DNA of 64,000 bases from Kitasatospora sp. MAP12-44 (GCF_029892095.1 NZ_JARZAE010000004.1:2728001-2792000), one strand, 5' to 3'; counted from the first letter of the stretch, positions 1 to 7,436 are shown. The notes: generated by a model from the letters alone, not told the origin. Numbers and translations are program-made.

Positions 1-1
1 C

Positions 2-673
2 GACCTCAACGGCGACCTGGACGACCGGATCAGCGTGCTGGACTTCGGCCGGGCCGCCGGCTCCCGCCGCTCGCTGGTGCTGAGCTTCGCCGGGCTGCTC
101 GGCTACCTCGGCCTCAACAGCGACGGCCTGGCGATCGGGCTGAACCTGGTGCTCGGCGGCGACTGGCGTCCCGGCCTGCCGCCGTACCTGGCGATCCGCC
201 ATCTGCTGGACACCACCGGCAGCGTGGACGAGGCACTGGAAGCCCTGCGCGGCCTGCGACTGGCCAGCTCGCGCTCGCTGACCCTGTGTGACCACGAGCG
301 GACGGTCTGCGTGGAACTCCTGGGCGACGAGCTGCGGTTGCTCCCCGACGCCCAGGAGAGCCGGCACACCAACCACTTCCTGCACCCCGACTTCGCCCCG
401 CGCGACGAACTGAACATCTTCGCCCGCAACTCCTCACTGCGCCGGCTGAAGACGGCCGAGGCCGGCCTGGCCGACCTCGACCCGCGCGCCACCCCCGAGG
501 AGCACTTCGCCCTGCTCTCCCAGCCACCGATCTGCGTCCCGGACGAGGGCGACATCCGGCGCGAACGTACGGTGGCCGCCGTGGTCCTGCTCCCCGAGCG
601 CGGGGAACTGCACCTGCGACCCGGCGATCCGTCCCACTCCGGTACGCAGGTCTTCAGCCTGCGTCCGACATGA
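2..673 (+). CDS. C45-family peptidase / acyl-CoA:6-APA acyltransferase-like protein, 5' partial
   Basis: The reading frame is open from the window edge and ends at a TGA at 671-673, so the N terminus, including the expected catalytic Cys, lies outside the window. The visible part (NSDGLAIGLNLVL, a conserved LLD block, then SRHTNHFLHPDF) resembles the Ntn-hydrolase fold of the C45 family (isopenicillin N acyltransferase-like). Members autoprocess and then hydrolyse or transfer acyl groups on amides. Its stop overlaps the next start as ATGA at 670-673, so it is translationally coupled to a phosphopantetheinyl transferase. That pairing suggests a role in natural-product assembly, perhaps acylation or deacylation of a peptide product. 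The family call is fairly secure; the substrate is unknown. Confidence 0.75.
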   Translation, partial: DLNGDLDDRISVLDFGRAAGSRRSLVLSFAGLLGYLGLNSDGLAIGLNLVLGGDWRPGLPPYLAIRHLLDTTGSVDEALEALRGLRLASSRSLTLCDHERTVCVELLGDELRLLPDAQESRHTNHFLHPDFAPRDELNIFARNSSLRRLKTAEAGLADLDPRATPEEHFALLSQPPICVPDEGDIRRERTVAAVVLLPERGELHLRPGDPSHSGTQVFSLRPT

Positions 674-1377
674 GGGGCCTGGGCGCGGCCGGCCGCGGGG
701 TGGACGCCTGGCTGGCGGATCTGGGGGCCGACGTGCGGTCGCTCTCCCCGGCCCGCTACGCCGACGACCTCACCGAGGCCGAGCGCCGACGCGCCGCCGG
801 CTACCTCGACGACCAGGACGCCCGGCTCTTCCTGCGCTCCCGGCTGGCGGTGCGCGCCCTGCTCGCCGACCGGCTCGGCGAGGCCCCCGGGGCCGTGCAC
901 CTGGCCACCACCGCAAGCGGCAAGCCGTACCTGCCGGACCACCCGGACGTCCGGGTCAGCTGGTCCCGCTCGGAGGACCTGCTGCTGCTCGGGATCACCG
1001 AGGAGGGGCCGATCGGGGTGGACCTGGAGCGCCTGCGGGTGATCCCCTCGGCCGCGCACGTACTCGCCTCGGTCTACCCGGCGGTGCCGCCGAGCGCCGA
1101 GCAGTCCGGGCCCGACCTGTTCTTCTACGCCTGGACCCTGCTGGAGGCCGCGGTCAAGGCCACCGGGCGGGGCCTGGCCGAGGGGGCCGGCGACGTCACG
1201 CTGACCTTCCCGGCCGCCGGGGGCGCGGCGCTGCTGGGCATCGCCGGCAGCGGGGCCGAGCCCTGGTCCGCCAGCACCGACCTGCTGACCGGCCGGAGCC
1301 CGGACGACCGGCTGATGGCCTCGTTCGTCTCCCGGACCACCCGCCCGGGGGTGCGACTGCACCGCTGGCCGGCCTGA
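670..1377 (+). CDS. Sfp-type 4'-phosphopantetheinyl transferase
   Basis: This 235-residue protein has the hallmarks of the Sfp superfamily. VSWSR near residue 97 is followed by IGVDLE (Asp118, Glu120, expected Mg2+ ligands) and WTLLEAAVKATG from residue 155 (Glu159, Lys163). Members move the phosphopantetheine arm of CoA onto a conserved Ser of carrier proteins in polyketide synthases, NRPSs or fatty-acid synthase. The usual Lys in W-x-x-K-E-A is Leu here, which is uncommon, but the acidic ligand is kept. The start overlaps the upstream stop (ATGA), so the gene is co-translated with the C45 protein. No carrier-protein megasynthase is visible, so it is probably upstream of the window. Confidence 0.85.
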   Translation: MRGLGAAGRGVDAWLADLGADVRSLSPARYADDLTEAERRRAAGYLDDQDARLFLRSRLAVRALLADRLGEAPGAVHLATTASGKPYLPDHPDVRVSWSRSEDLLLLGITEEGPIGVDLERLRVIPSAAHVLASVYPAVPPSAEQSGPDLFFYAWTLLEAAVKATGRGLAEGAGDVTLTFPAAGGAALLGIAGSGAEPWSASTDLLTGRSPDDRLMASFVSRTTRPGVRLHRWPA

Positions 1378-1449
1378 GTCCCGCCAGGCCCGGGGGTGGG
1401 CGGCCCGCTGCCCACCCCCGCCCACCCCGTACTCACAGAGGGAGCCCTT

Positions 1450-1971
1450 GTGCACTGCGCACACCTGCACGCCATCGCCCCGCACCTGGACCTCGCGAGC
1501 CTGCGCCACCTGCTGGGCGGCGAGGCCTGCGCGGCCCTGGTCCAGGACTCCTGGGACGGCCCGCACCTGCGGCTCAGCCTCCCGGCCGGCCCGGACGCCG
1601 CGCGCTCGGTCGAACTCCTGCTCTCCGGCGGGGAGTTGACCCCAACCTTCCGCTCCCCCGCGCCGACCCCCCGGATCACCCTCTCCAGCCGGCTCCCCTC
1701 CTCCAGCAGTGCGCAGGACGCGGCCCTCGCCTGGCAGCGCACGATCGGCAGCCGCGGCCCCGCCTTCGTCCTCGACCCCGTCGGCCCCCCGGTCCTGCCG
1801 GCCGGCTGGCTGCTGCGCTCCTGGTCCAACCCGCTGGCCGGCCGGGTGCAGTGCACCATCCGCCCGCCCCGCCCCGGCGTCGCCGCCCACCGCCTGCACC
1901 TGGAGTCCCCGGGCCTGGCGACCCCGCAGGAACTGACCGACCTCCTGGCCGACTGGACGAACGCGCTCTAG
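1450..1971 (+). CDS. hypothetical protein, possibly third gene of the C45-PPTase operon
   Basis: This 173-residue protein is not recognised. The GTG at 1450 is chosen because GAGGGAG at 1438-1444 sits five bases upstream; an in-frame upstream start at 1396 lacks a comparable site. The protein has no clear membrane segment or signal peptide. It is rich in Pro, Leu and Arg, and a C-terminal helix (PQELTDLLADW) is predicted by eye. It lies 72 bp after the transferase on the same strand, so it is likely co-transcribed. Only position suggests a role in the same pathway. Confidence 0.55.
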   Translation: MHCAHLHAIAPHLDLASLRHLLGGEACAALVQDSWDGPHLRLSLPAGPDAARSVELLLSGGELTPTFRSPAPTPRITLSSRLPSSSSAQDAALAWQRTIGSRGPAFVLDPVGPPVLPAGWLLRSWSNPLAGRVQCTIRPPRPGVAAHRLHLESPGLATPQELTDLLADWTNAL

Positions 1972-2029
1972 CAGGAGCAGACTTGACGAAGTGTTGACAG
2001 GTCTCGCTCCGCCTCAGATCGGAGTCCCG

Positions 2030-2425
2030 ATGCGCCGTCTGCTCACCGTCCTCGCCACCGCCACCCTGCTCGCGGCCGGCCTCCTCGCCGCCCCGGCGGC
2101 CCAGGCCGCCAGCGCCGCGCCCGCCTCCCCCGCCTCCCCCGCGCTCTCCTACAAGACCGTCTACGTCTTCCAGACGGGCGCCCACATCCGTGCGTGCCCG
2201 ACGACCAGCTGCACCATCGTGGACACCGTCTCCCACATCTACCTCGACGACTGGTGCCAGACCGACGTGGGGACCACCCCCGTCGTCGACCCCGGCGCCC
2301 CCGGTGGCAAGAACCCCTGGTGGAGCGAGGTCACCCTCACCAGCGGCAGCGACTCGGCCTGGATCAGCAACACCAACCTCCAGGGCGGCATCAAGATCGC
2401 CGGAGTCCCCGACTGCGCCTCCTGA
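2030..2425 (+). CDS. secreted SH3-like domain protein
   Basis: The product has 131 residues. The ATG at 2030 follows GGAG at 2021-2024. The first 27 residues form a Sec signal peptide (basic MRR, hydrophobic core TVLATATLLAAGLLA, likely cleavage after AQA). The mature part carries HIRACPTTSCTIVDTV, the pattern of bacterial SH3-type domains in small Streptomyces exoproteins, and further Cys residues near 76 and 129 that may form disulfides. A cell-wall or extracellular binding role is typical of the fold; the ligand is not known. An IS5-type element starts 34 bp after the stop codon. Confidence 0.7.
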   Translation: MRRLLTVLATATLLAAGLLAAPAAQAASAAPASPASPALSYKTVYVFQTGAHIRACPTTSCTIVDTVSHIYLDDWCQTDVGTTPVVDPGAPGGKNPWWSEVTLTSGSDSAWISNTNLQGGIKIAGVPDCAS

Positions 2426-2458
2426 TACGCCCTGCCCTGCTGATCACGCTTCGGCTCA

Positions 2459-2477
2459 GAGCGTGGTGGTGAACCGG
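2459..2477 (+). repeat. left terminal inverted repeat of the IS5-type element
   Basis: The 19 bases are the exact reverse complement of 4170-4188. The preceding TCA at 2456-2458 matches the TCA that follows the right repeat. Confidence 0.85.
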
Positions 2478-2576
2478 TCTGTAGCTCGATGACCGGCAGC
2501 TTTCGGGTGGTGGCGGTGTCGGGGTGGCCGGCTGGGGGCAGCCAGCGGAGGGTTCGTCTGGTTGTGGAGGTGCGGA

Positions 2577-3167
2577 GTGCCGTCGGTGATCGCATTGCTG
2601 GAAGTCCGGGAGGCGCGGGCCCGGGAGGATCTGGAGTCCTGGCTGGAGATGCTGCGGGAGGCCGAGGTGCAGGCGGAGGCGGCTCGCCAGCGGCTGGAGC
2701 ATGCGCGGATCGCCCGCGAGGAGGTGGCGCTCATGTTCGCCGAAGGGCCGGGTGCGGGACGGGAGGGTGACGGGGCGTCACCAGCGCCGACCGTGGTGGA
2801 GAAGCCCGTGGGTGTGGCCGGGACACCGCCGACGGGTCCGGTGCTGCGGGAGGGCTACGATGCCCGGCCGCCGGCCTGGCAGCCGGGGCTGGGAGCCGAT
2901 GCGCTGTGCGGGGCCTACCGGCAGGTCTTCGAGACGGCCCTGGCCGCGCCGGGGCCGGTCACGGTGCAGGAGCTGACCCGGGCCCTGGGGCGGGACGCGG
3001 CGCGGTTGAACGAGGTGGAGAAGGTGCGCCACCGTGCCTATGCACTCCAGGCGCGCGGCTGGCTCCTGCGTGAGCGGGGCCTGTTCAGGCCTGCCGCGGG
3101 TCCAGGCGCTCTGGCCGGAACTCGGGCCAGTGAAGACGTTCTTTCGCCAGTCGCCGCGTCAGGGTGA
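2577..3167 (+). CDS. hypothetical passenger protein of the IS5-type element
   Basis: The GTG at 2577 has GGAGG six bases upstream (2566-2570), giving about 196 residues. The N-terminal third is a charged helical, probably coiled-coil segment (VREARAREDLESWLEM and following). A linker rich in Pro and Gly follows, then a helical domain around ALGRDAARLNEVEKVRHRAYAL that resembles a winged-helix tail, ending in ARGWLLRERGLFRP. The last residues are encoded inside the antisense transposase gene. I do not recognise a function. Lying within the terminal repeats, it is either a passenger or an accessory gene that helps transposition. Confidence 0.55.
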   Translation: MPSVIALLEVREARAREDLESWLEMLREAEVQAEAARQRLEHARIAREEVALMFAEGPGAGREGDGASPAPTVVEKPVGVAGTPPTGPVLREGYDARPPAWQPGLGADALCGAYRQVFETALAAPGPVTVQELTRALGRDAARLNEVEKVRHRAYALQARGWLLRERGLFRPAAGPGALAGTRASEDVLSPVAASG

Positions 3168-4041
3168 TCAGGGCGGCCCACCACACCATCTGCGTGTGGT
3201 GGTCGGGCCGGCGCTCGTGGTCGCGGTTCAGGCGCCGGGCCCGTGAGAGCCAGCCCAGTGTGCGCTCGACCGCCCACCTGCGGGCGAGCACCACGAATCC
3301 CCTGGTCCCGTCGGGGCGTTTGACGACCTCGACCCTGACTCCGTGCGCCGCGAACGCCTCCGCCAGCGCCGGGCCCTGGTAGGCGGTGTCCGCCCAGACC
3401 AGTTTCAGCAGGCGTCCGGGCTCGGCCATGAACGCGTCGATGAGTTCCGGGGCGGCCACCGAGTCGTGCACGTTGGCGGGGGTGACGGTGACCTCCAGCA
3501 GCAGGCCGCCCGTGTCGGTCAGGATGTGGCGCTTGCGTCCGTCGCGGAGCTTGTTGCCGTCGGTCCCGCGCGTGGCGGCCGGGCAGGTCTCCGAGCCGTC
3601 CACCGACTGGGCGTCCATGATGCCCGCGCTCGGCTCGGCCGCCCGGCCCTCCCGCTCGCGCTGCAGGCGACGTAGCCGCTGGTAGAGCTCGCGCACGTAT
3701 CCGTGGCGCGACCAGCGGCGGAAGAAGTCGTAGACCTTGCGCGGGGCCGGCAGGTCGACGGGCATCGCCCGCCACTTCGCGCCGTTGTCGACGAGGTAGC
3801 GCACTGCGTCGACCATCTCACGGTGGCAGTGGGCCTCGGGGCGTCCGCCCCGGCCCTCCAACCAGGCCGGCACCGGCATCGAGGCCTTGATCTGGGCCCA
3901 TTCCGCATCCGTCATGTCGGACGGGTAGTGCGGCGCACGCCGCCCCGCCGCGATCGCCCCGTACTGGTGAACGAAGCAGTCACACGCCAGAGTGACCGAA
4001 GTGGCATCGCCCGGCACGGGAATGGTCAACTGGTACGGCAA
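3085..4041 (-). CDS. IS5-family DDE transposase
   Basis: The product has 318 residues, complete and uninterrupted. The TTG start at 4041 follows GGAGG (4046-4050 on the plus strand). The N-terminal domain (MTDAEWAQIKASMP, then YLVDNGAKWRAMP) is the usual IS5-type DNA-binding region. The catalytic triad reads Asp143 (GIMDAQSVDGSE), Asp218 (VWADTAYQGPA) and Glu259 (RRWAVERTLGWL), with a Y-x2-R-x6-E-like C-terminal arrangement. It cuts and rejoins the element at the 19-bp terminal repeats. Its 3' end overlaps the passenger gene by 83 bp in antisense. Confidence 0.92.
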   Translation of the reverse strand: MPYQLTIPVPGDATSVTLACDCFVHQYGAIAAGRRAPHYPSDMTDAEWAQIKASMPVPAWLEGRGGRPEAHCHREMVDAVRYLVDNGAKWRAMPVDLPAPRKVYDFFRRWSRHGYVRELYQRLRRLQREREGRAAEPSAGIMDAQSVDGSETCPAATRGTDGNKLRDGRKRHILTDTGGLLLEVTVTPANVHDSVAAPELIDAFMAEPGRLLKLVWADTAYQGPALAEAFAAHGVRVEVVKRPDGTRGFVVLARRWAVERTLGWLSRARRLNRDHERRPDHHTQMVWWAALITLTRRLAKERLHWPEFRPERLDPRQA

Positions 4042-4169
4042 CGGGCCTCCTGGGCCGGAGGGTTGGTCTCGACAACCGCACTCCTACCAAGAGGCCCGTT
4101 CGTCTACACCCGCCCAACGGCCAGCATCAACGTTCGAGGCAGCCCCGACCCGACCCCACCGAACACCAC

Positions 4170-4188
4170 CCGGTTCACCACCACGCTC
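4170..4188 (-). repeat. right terminal inverted repeat of the IS5-type element
   Basis: Exact complement of 2459-2477. The next bases, TCA at 4189-4191, duplicate those before the left repeat, as expected of a target-site duplication. Confidence 0.85.
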
Positions 4189-4191
4189 TCA

Positions 4192-4472
4192 GTCCCCAGA
4201 CCCCGCCCCCGACCAACACCCGGCAGCCGCAACCCCGGTGGCCTCCGTGGCTGTGCCCGGCCCGTCGGCCCCCAGCACCGAGGCCAGCACCCCGCCCGCA
4301 CCCGCACCGACCCCCACCAGGACGACCCCGCACCCCACACCAGCCCACACCACCGCCCCCGCGATACCCGCCTCGGGAACGTGCAGCATCCTCTCCGACG
4401 CTGGCACCTGCTACCAGGCAGCCAGTTCTGCCGCGACGCCGACCCAACGCCGCCGGCCGCCCGATCACCTGC
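4192..4472 (+). pseudogene. remnant of a secreted Cys-rich protein (left part)
   Basis: The frame starting at 4190 encodes a Pro/Thr/Ala-rich linker followed by ASGTCSILSDAGTCYQ. The neighbouring frame then continues with SQFCRDAD, and a further shift gives RPITC just before the tnpB element. This is the pattern of a Cys-rich C-terminal domain of Streptomyces exoproteins (CSI...CY..G.FCR.AD...ITC). At least two frameshifts and the missing N terminus show that it is dead. It was hit by the IS5-type element on the left and the tnpB element on the right. The matching C-terminal end is at 5855-5904. Confidence 0.55.
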
Positions 4473-4640
4473 ATCGTGACTCCTCCCCCAGACGAATCCA
4501 GGGGCTTCTCGCTAGGCCGCGTTGGCCTGACGACGGACCAGCCCGGCCCGTAGAACGTTGATCGCCGCCACGGTGTCCGCGTGCGCGATGTGGCCGCAGG
4601 ACCGACAGTGGAACTTCTCCTGCGTGGGCCGGTTCTCCTT
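4473..4640 (-). ncRNA. possible omega (right-end) RNA of TnpB
   Basis: TnpB nucleases use a guide RNA transcribed from the 3' part of tnpB through the right end, with the guide formed by flanking sequence. The 3' end of this tnpB runs into a hairpin at 4485-4504 followed by GGAGGAGTCAC at the element end, which fits that arrangement. Extent and processing are inferred from the family, not visible directly. Confidence 0.3.
4485..4504 (-). other. right-end hairpin of the tnpB element
   Basis: On the minus strand CCCCTGGA, TTCG, TCTGGGGG folds into an 8-bp stem (two G-T pairs) with a TTCG loop, directly after the tnpB stop codon. Such subterminal hairpins are recognition sites in IS200/IS605 elements. 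Confidence 0.65.
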
Positions 4641-5729
4641 GGCGACGTGTCCGCACTCGGGGCGCGGACAGGTGCGGGAGGTGTTGCGGGGGTCCACGGC
4701 GACCACGTCCCGCCCGGCGCTTTCAGCCTTGGCGTGCAGGATCGTCAGGAACACCCCCCAACCGGCATCCATGATCGAACGGTTGAGGCCGCTCTTCGCA
4801 GCCGCCCCGTTGGGCAGGAACACGCCCGCCCGTTCGGGGTCGGGCTTCGGCGCGACGGTCCGGCTCATGTTGCGGATTCGCAGGTCCTCGTGCGCGATGA
4901 AGTCATACTCACGCACCAGTTTAAGGGCGGTCTTGTGCGCGTGATCGAGCCGCTGACGGCGGACCTTGCCGTGGAGCGTGGCGACCCTCTCCACCGCGCG
5001 CTGGTGGTTGCGGGTGCGCTTGTCCCGGCGCACGCGCCCAAACCGGGACAGCGCCTGCTGCGCGGCTTCGAGCTTCGCGGCCGCTACCCGTGCGTGGCGG
5101 GGGTTGGGAACGAAGCCGCCGGCCGAGTCGGCCAGGAAGTTGACGATGCCAAGGTCGATCCCGACCACGCCGCCGGTCGCCGGCAGCGGCTCGGGCTCCC
5201 GCTCGGCGGTCACTACGACGAACCACTTGCGTCCCTCACGCTTCACCGAGACGGTCTTGACCCTGCCGACCACCGGGCGATGCCGATGCACCTTGACGTG
5301 CCCCACACCCTGGAACCGGACGCGAGTGACCGGGTCGTGCGGGGCGGAGTCCCACCGGCACCCGTCCCCGTCCCTGGGGAACTCCACCGTGTCGAACCAG
5401 CCCACCCCGCGAAAGCGCGGGTAGCCGGGAGTGTCAGCGGACTTGACCCGGCGGAAGAACGCCTGCATCGCCTTGTCCAAGCGCCGCAACGTCGCCTGCT
5501 GCGAGGAGAACGACCACCGACCCTGCCCCAGCGGGTCGAACGCCCGGATGTCCTTGAGCTGCGCCGACTGCTGCCCGTACCTGACGCTGGTCTTCGAGGC
5601 GTGCCGGTAGGCGTCCCGGCGTTCCTGCAGTGCCCCGTTGTAGAGCCAGCAGTGATCCTGCAACATCTCGCCGAGGGCCTGGGCCTGCCCCACGGTGGGC
5701 CGTATGAGGAACTTGTACGCACGGATCAC
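4512..5729 (-). CDS. tnpB: TnpB, RNA-guided RuvC-like nuclease of a transposon
   Basis: The product has 405 residues. The GTG at 5729 is chosen because a G-rich ribosome site (5738-5743) lies eight bases upstream and the family starts with IRAYKFLIRPT. The RuvC triad is complete: Asp192 (VGIDLGIVNF), Glu281 (AHEDLRIRNM) and Asp385 (ADTVAAINVL). Four Cys (354, 359, 375, 378) form the zinc ribbon between the last two. TnpB is a programmable DNA nuclease, ancestral to Cas12, that promotes retention of its transposon. Nothing in the sequence suggests inactivation. No tnpA lies next to it. Confidence 0.92.
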   Translation of the reverse strand: MIRAYKFLIRPTVGQAQALGEMLQDHCWLYNGALQERRDAYRHASKTSVRYGQQSAQLKDIRAFDPLGQGRWSFSSQQATLRRLDKAMQAFFRRVKSADTPGYPRFRGVGWFDTVEFPRDGDGCRWDSAPHDPVTRVRFQGVGHVKVHRHRPVVGRVKTVSVKREGRKWFVVVTAEREPEPLPATGGVVGIDLGIVNFLADSAGGFVPNPRHARVAAAKLEAAQQALSRFGRVRRDKRTRNHQRAVERVATLHGKVRRQRLDHAHKTALKLVREYDFIAHEDLRIRNMSRTVAPKPDPERAGVFLPNGAAAKSGLNRSIMDAGWGVFLTILHAKAESAGRDVVAVDPRNTSRTCPRPECGHVAKENRPTQEKFHCRSCGHIAHADTVAAINVLRAGLVRRQANAA

Positions 5730-5786
5730 CCAGCCCACCCCCCTTTCGGTCCACGCGATCAACGTAACCGAGGCCACTGACAACGC

Positions 5787-5802
5787 AGCGCCCTCCGGCG
5801 CT
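5787..5802 (+). other. left-end stem-loop of the tnpB element (inner)
   Basis: AGCGCC, CTCC, GGCGCT forms a perfect 6-bp stem 58 bp upstream of the tnpB start codon, inside the left end of the element. Confidence 0.5.
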
Positions 5803-5828
5803 CCGCACCACCGGGTCAGGGATCACAT

Positions 5829-5851
5829 TCCCGCCCAGCTGAAGGCCGGGA
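5829..5851 (+). other. left-end stem-loop of the tnpB element (outer)
   Basis: TCCCG at 5829-5833 pairs with CGGGA at 5847-5851, extended by CC/GG with one bulged base. It lies a few bases inside the inferred left boundary, mirroring the hairpin at the right end. Confidence 0.5.
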
Positions 5852-5854
5852 TTC

Positions 5855-5904
5855 CCTGCGAAGACCACGGGATAGAGTCCGGCAAGCCGCACTGGCACTA
5901 CTGA
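5855..5904 (+). pseudogene. remnant of a secreted Cys-rich protein (C-terminal end)
   Basis: The frame encodes PCEDHGIESGKPHWHY followed by a stop. Joined to RPITC at 4472 it gives the expected end of the same Cys-rich exoprotein domain, so the tnpB element sits inside this gene. Confidence 0.55.
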
Positions 5905-5951
5905 CCGCGCCCCCTCCCCCTCCCCGCTCGCCGTTCTGGAACACTGGGCAG

Positions 5952-6731
5952 GTGGCAGAACTCGACGGCCGACCGGTCACCCTCGACGAACTCAAGGCGC
6001 TGGCCCTGGTCAACTACGGCCATTTCACGACGATGCGAGTCGAGAACGGCGCGGTCCGCGGACTGTCGCTGCACCTCGAACGCCTCACCCGCGACTGCCG
6101 GGAACTCTTCGACGCGCCCTTGGATCCGGACCTGGTCCGCCACCTGCTGCGCCGGGCGCTCGCCGGGACCCCCGGCCCGGTGGTCGCCCGCGTGACGGTG
6201 TTCGACCCGGACCTCGACCTCGGCCACCCGGCCGCCAAGGCACAGCCACGCGTCCTGGTCACCCTGCGCCCCGCGCCGTCCGGACCGCTGCCCCCGATCC
6301 GCGTGCGGCCCGTCCCGTACCGTCGCGAGGCGCACGCCGTGAAGCACGTCGGCCTCTTCGACCTGCTCCGACTACGCCGCGCCGCCCAACTGGCCGGCTA
6401 CGACGACGCCGTCTTCACCGACGCCCACGGCCAACTCTCCGAGGGCGCCACCTGGAACCTCGGCTTCTTCGACGGCACCCAGGTCATCTGGCCGCACGCC
6501 GACCAACTCCCCGGCGTCACCATGGCCCTACTCCACCAGGCCCACCCCGACCACCGAATCGAACCCATCTCCCTCCCCCAACTCCCCACACTCCAAGCTG
6601 CCTTCGCCACCAACGCAGCCATCGGCATCCGCCCGATCACCGCCATCGGCCCCACCACATTCCTCCCAACCCACCCGATCCTCACCCAACTAGCCACCGA
6701 ATACACCGCAATCCCCGCCGACCCCCTCTAA
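5952..6731 (+). CDS. class IV aminotransferase (PLP fold type IV)
   Basis: This 259-residue protein has the D-amino acid aminotransferase/aminodeoxychorismate lyase fold. Lys131 (HAVKHVGLFD) is the expected PLP Schiff-base residue, and Glu164 in GQLSEGATWNLGFF matches the conserved cofactor-binding segment. Family members transaminate branched-chain or D-amino acids, or release pyruvate from aminodeoxychorismate in folate synthesis; these cannot be separated here. The GTG at 5952 has only a weak ribosome site. It stands alone between the tnpB element and a NUDIX gene. Codon choice in the last 70 codons is less GC-rich than usual. Confidence 0.82.
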   Translation: MAELDGRPVTLDELKALALVNYGHFTTMRVENGAVRGLSLHLERLTRDCRELFDAPLDPDLVRHLLRRALAGTPGPVVARVTVFDPDLDLGHPAAKAQPRVLVTLRPAPSGPLPPIRVRPVPYRREAHAVKHVGLFDLLRLRRAAQLAGYDDAVFTDAHGQLSEGATWNLGFFDGTQVIWPHADQLPGVTMALLHQAHPDHRIEPISLPQLPTLQAAFATNAAIGIRPITAIGPTTFLPTHPILTQLATEYTAIPADPL

Positions 6732-6905
6732 CAGCCGCCCGGCCGACCGGAGATCAGTCAACGGGCCGGTCCCCCGTCGCGGCACGACCGCAGTACGACA
6801 ATGCGTGGGAACCCTGTTTCGTGCAGTCCCGGAAGCTCACGGACCCGGAGCGACGGGCACAGTTCAAGATCGCGGCAACCACAGCCCTACCCGGAAGGCC
6901 TCACC
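6732..6905 (+). other. intergenic stretch with possible gene relic
   Basis: One frame (about 6790-6890) encodes NAWEPCFVQSRKLTDPERRA with no start or stop of its own, which reads like the decayed end of an unrelated gene. Nothing else is seen apart from the ribosome site for the next gene. Confidence 0.25.
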
Positions 6906-7436
6906 TTGAGCGAGTGGACAGTCCACGGCAGCCGCACGATTTACACGAGCCCCTGGGTTGAACTCGACCTTGTCGATGTCGAACCGCCCGGGCATCCGCG
7001 CTACGAACACCACCTCGTCAAGTGGGCACCCGTCGCGGCCACCGTCGTCCTCAACGCCAACGACGAGGTACTCATGATGTGGCGTCACCGGTTCGCCACC
7101 GATACCTGGAACTGGGAAATCCCCTCGGGCATCGTCGAGTCGGGCGAGGCTCTGGAAGCAGCGGCAGCCCGGGAGGTCGAGGAGGAAACCGGTTGGCGGG
7201 TGGCGGGTGTGGAGCCGCTGGCGTACAACCAGCCAGTCGGCGGCATGTCCAACGCCGAACACCACATCTTCCTTGCCCGCGGCGCCCAGTTCATCGCACC
7301 ACCTGTCGACACCCACGAGGCCGATCGCATCGAATGGATCCCTCTGGACCGGATCCAAGACATGATCGACCGCCGTGAGATCGTCGCGGGCGTTGCCGTC
7401 ACCGGTCTCCTTCAGCTCCTCGCTCGGCACCCCTGA
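6906..7436 (+). CDS. NUDIX hydrolase
   Basis: The TTG at 6906 is preceded by GGAAGG at 6893-6898, giving 176 residues starting SEWTVHGSRTIY. The NUDIX box is perfect from Gly75 to Trp97 (G-x5-E-x7-R-E-V-x-E-E-x-G-W). It sits after a beta-rich N-terminal region like that of ADP-ribose pyrophosphatases, which hydrolyse nucleoside diphosphates linked to another moiety. The natural substrate is not predictable. It lies alone, followed by a 142-bp gap and a convergent GNAT gene. Confidence 0.88.
   Translation: MSEWTVHGSRTIYTSPWVELDLVDVEPPGHPRYEHHLVKWAPVAATVVLNANDEVLMMWRHRFATDTWNWEIPSGIVESGEALEAAAAREVEEETGWRVAGVEPLAYNQPVGGMSNAEHHIFLARGAQFIAPPVDTHEADRIEWIPLDRIQDMIDRREIVAGVAVTGLLQLLARHP

Larger units (their letters stand above)
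2459..4188. mobile_element. IS5-family (IS1031-like) insertion element with passenger gene
   Basis: Perfect 19-bp inverted repeats (GAGCGTGGTGGTGAACCGG at 2459-2477 and its complement at 4170-4188) bound a 1,730-bp segment. A TCA triplet at 2456-2458 and again at 4189-4191 fits a 3-bp target duplication of the TNA type, and ends beginning GAG are known for the IS1031 group of IS5. Inside are a plus-strand passenger gene (2577-3167) and a minus-strand DDE transposase (3085-4041), convergent with overlapping 3' ends. The transposase looks intact, so the insertion may be recent. The element is about twice the usual IS1031 length because of the passenger. A nested insertion of a shorter IS into an older element is an alternative. 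Confidence 0.75.
4473..5854 (-). mobile_element. solo tnpB element (IS1341-like, IS200/IS605 superfamily)
   Basis: An intact tnpB is flanked by subterminal hairpins, as in the IS200/IS605 superfamily, but there is no tnpA transposase, so the element needs help in trans to move. The boundaries are inferred from the interrupted host gene: RPITC is encoded up to 4472, and the frame resumes as CEDHGIESGK at about 5857. The pentamer CCTGC occurs at both junctions (4468-4472 and 5855-5859). Exact ends could differ by a few bases. Confidence 0.65.

Noticed and set aside
103..1899. Long minus-strand frame opposite the C45/PPTase genes
   Set aside because: The plus-strand genes have recognisable motifs and overlapping start/stop codons; this frame has none.
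1991..2029. TTGACA at 1994 as a -35 box for the SH3 protein gene
   Set aside because: A matching -10 would fall next to the ribosome site, and no good -10 is visible.
4041..4169. GGGCCTC-type short repeats as an inner set of IS ends nested in the larger element
   Set aside because: Matches with the opposite side (around 3,075) are short and imperfect; the 19-bp ends with a TCA duplication explain the element better.
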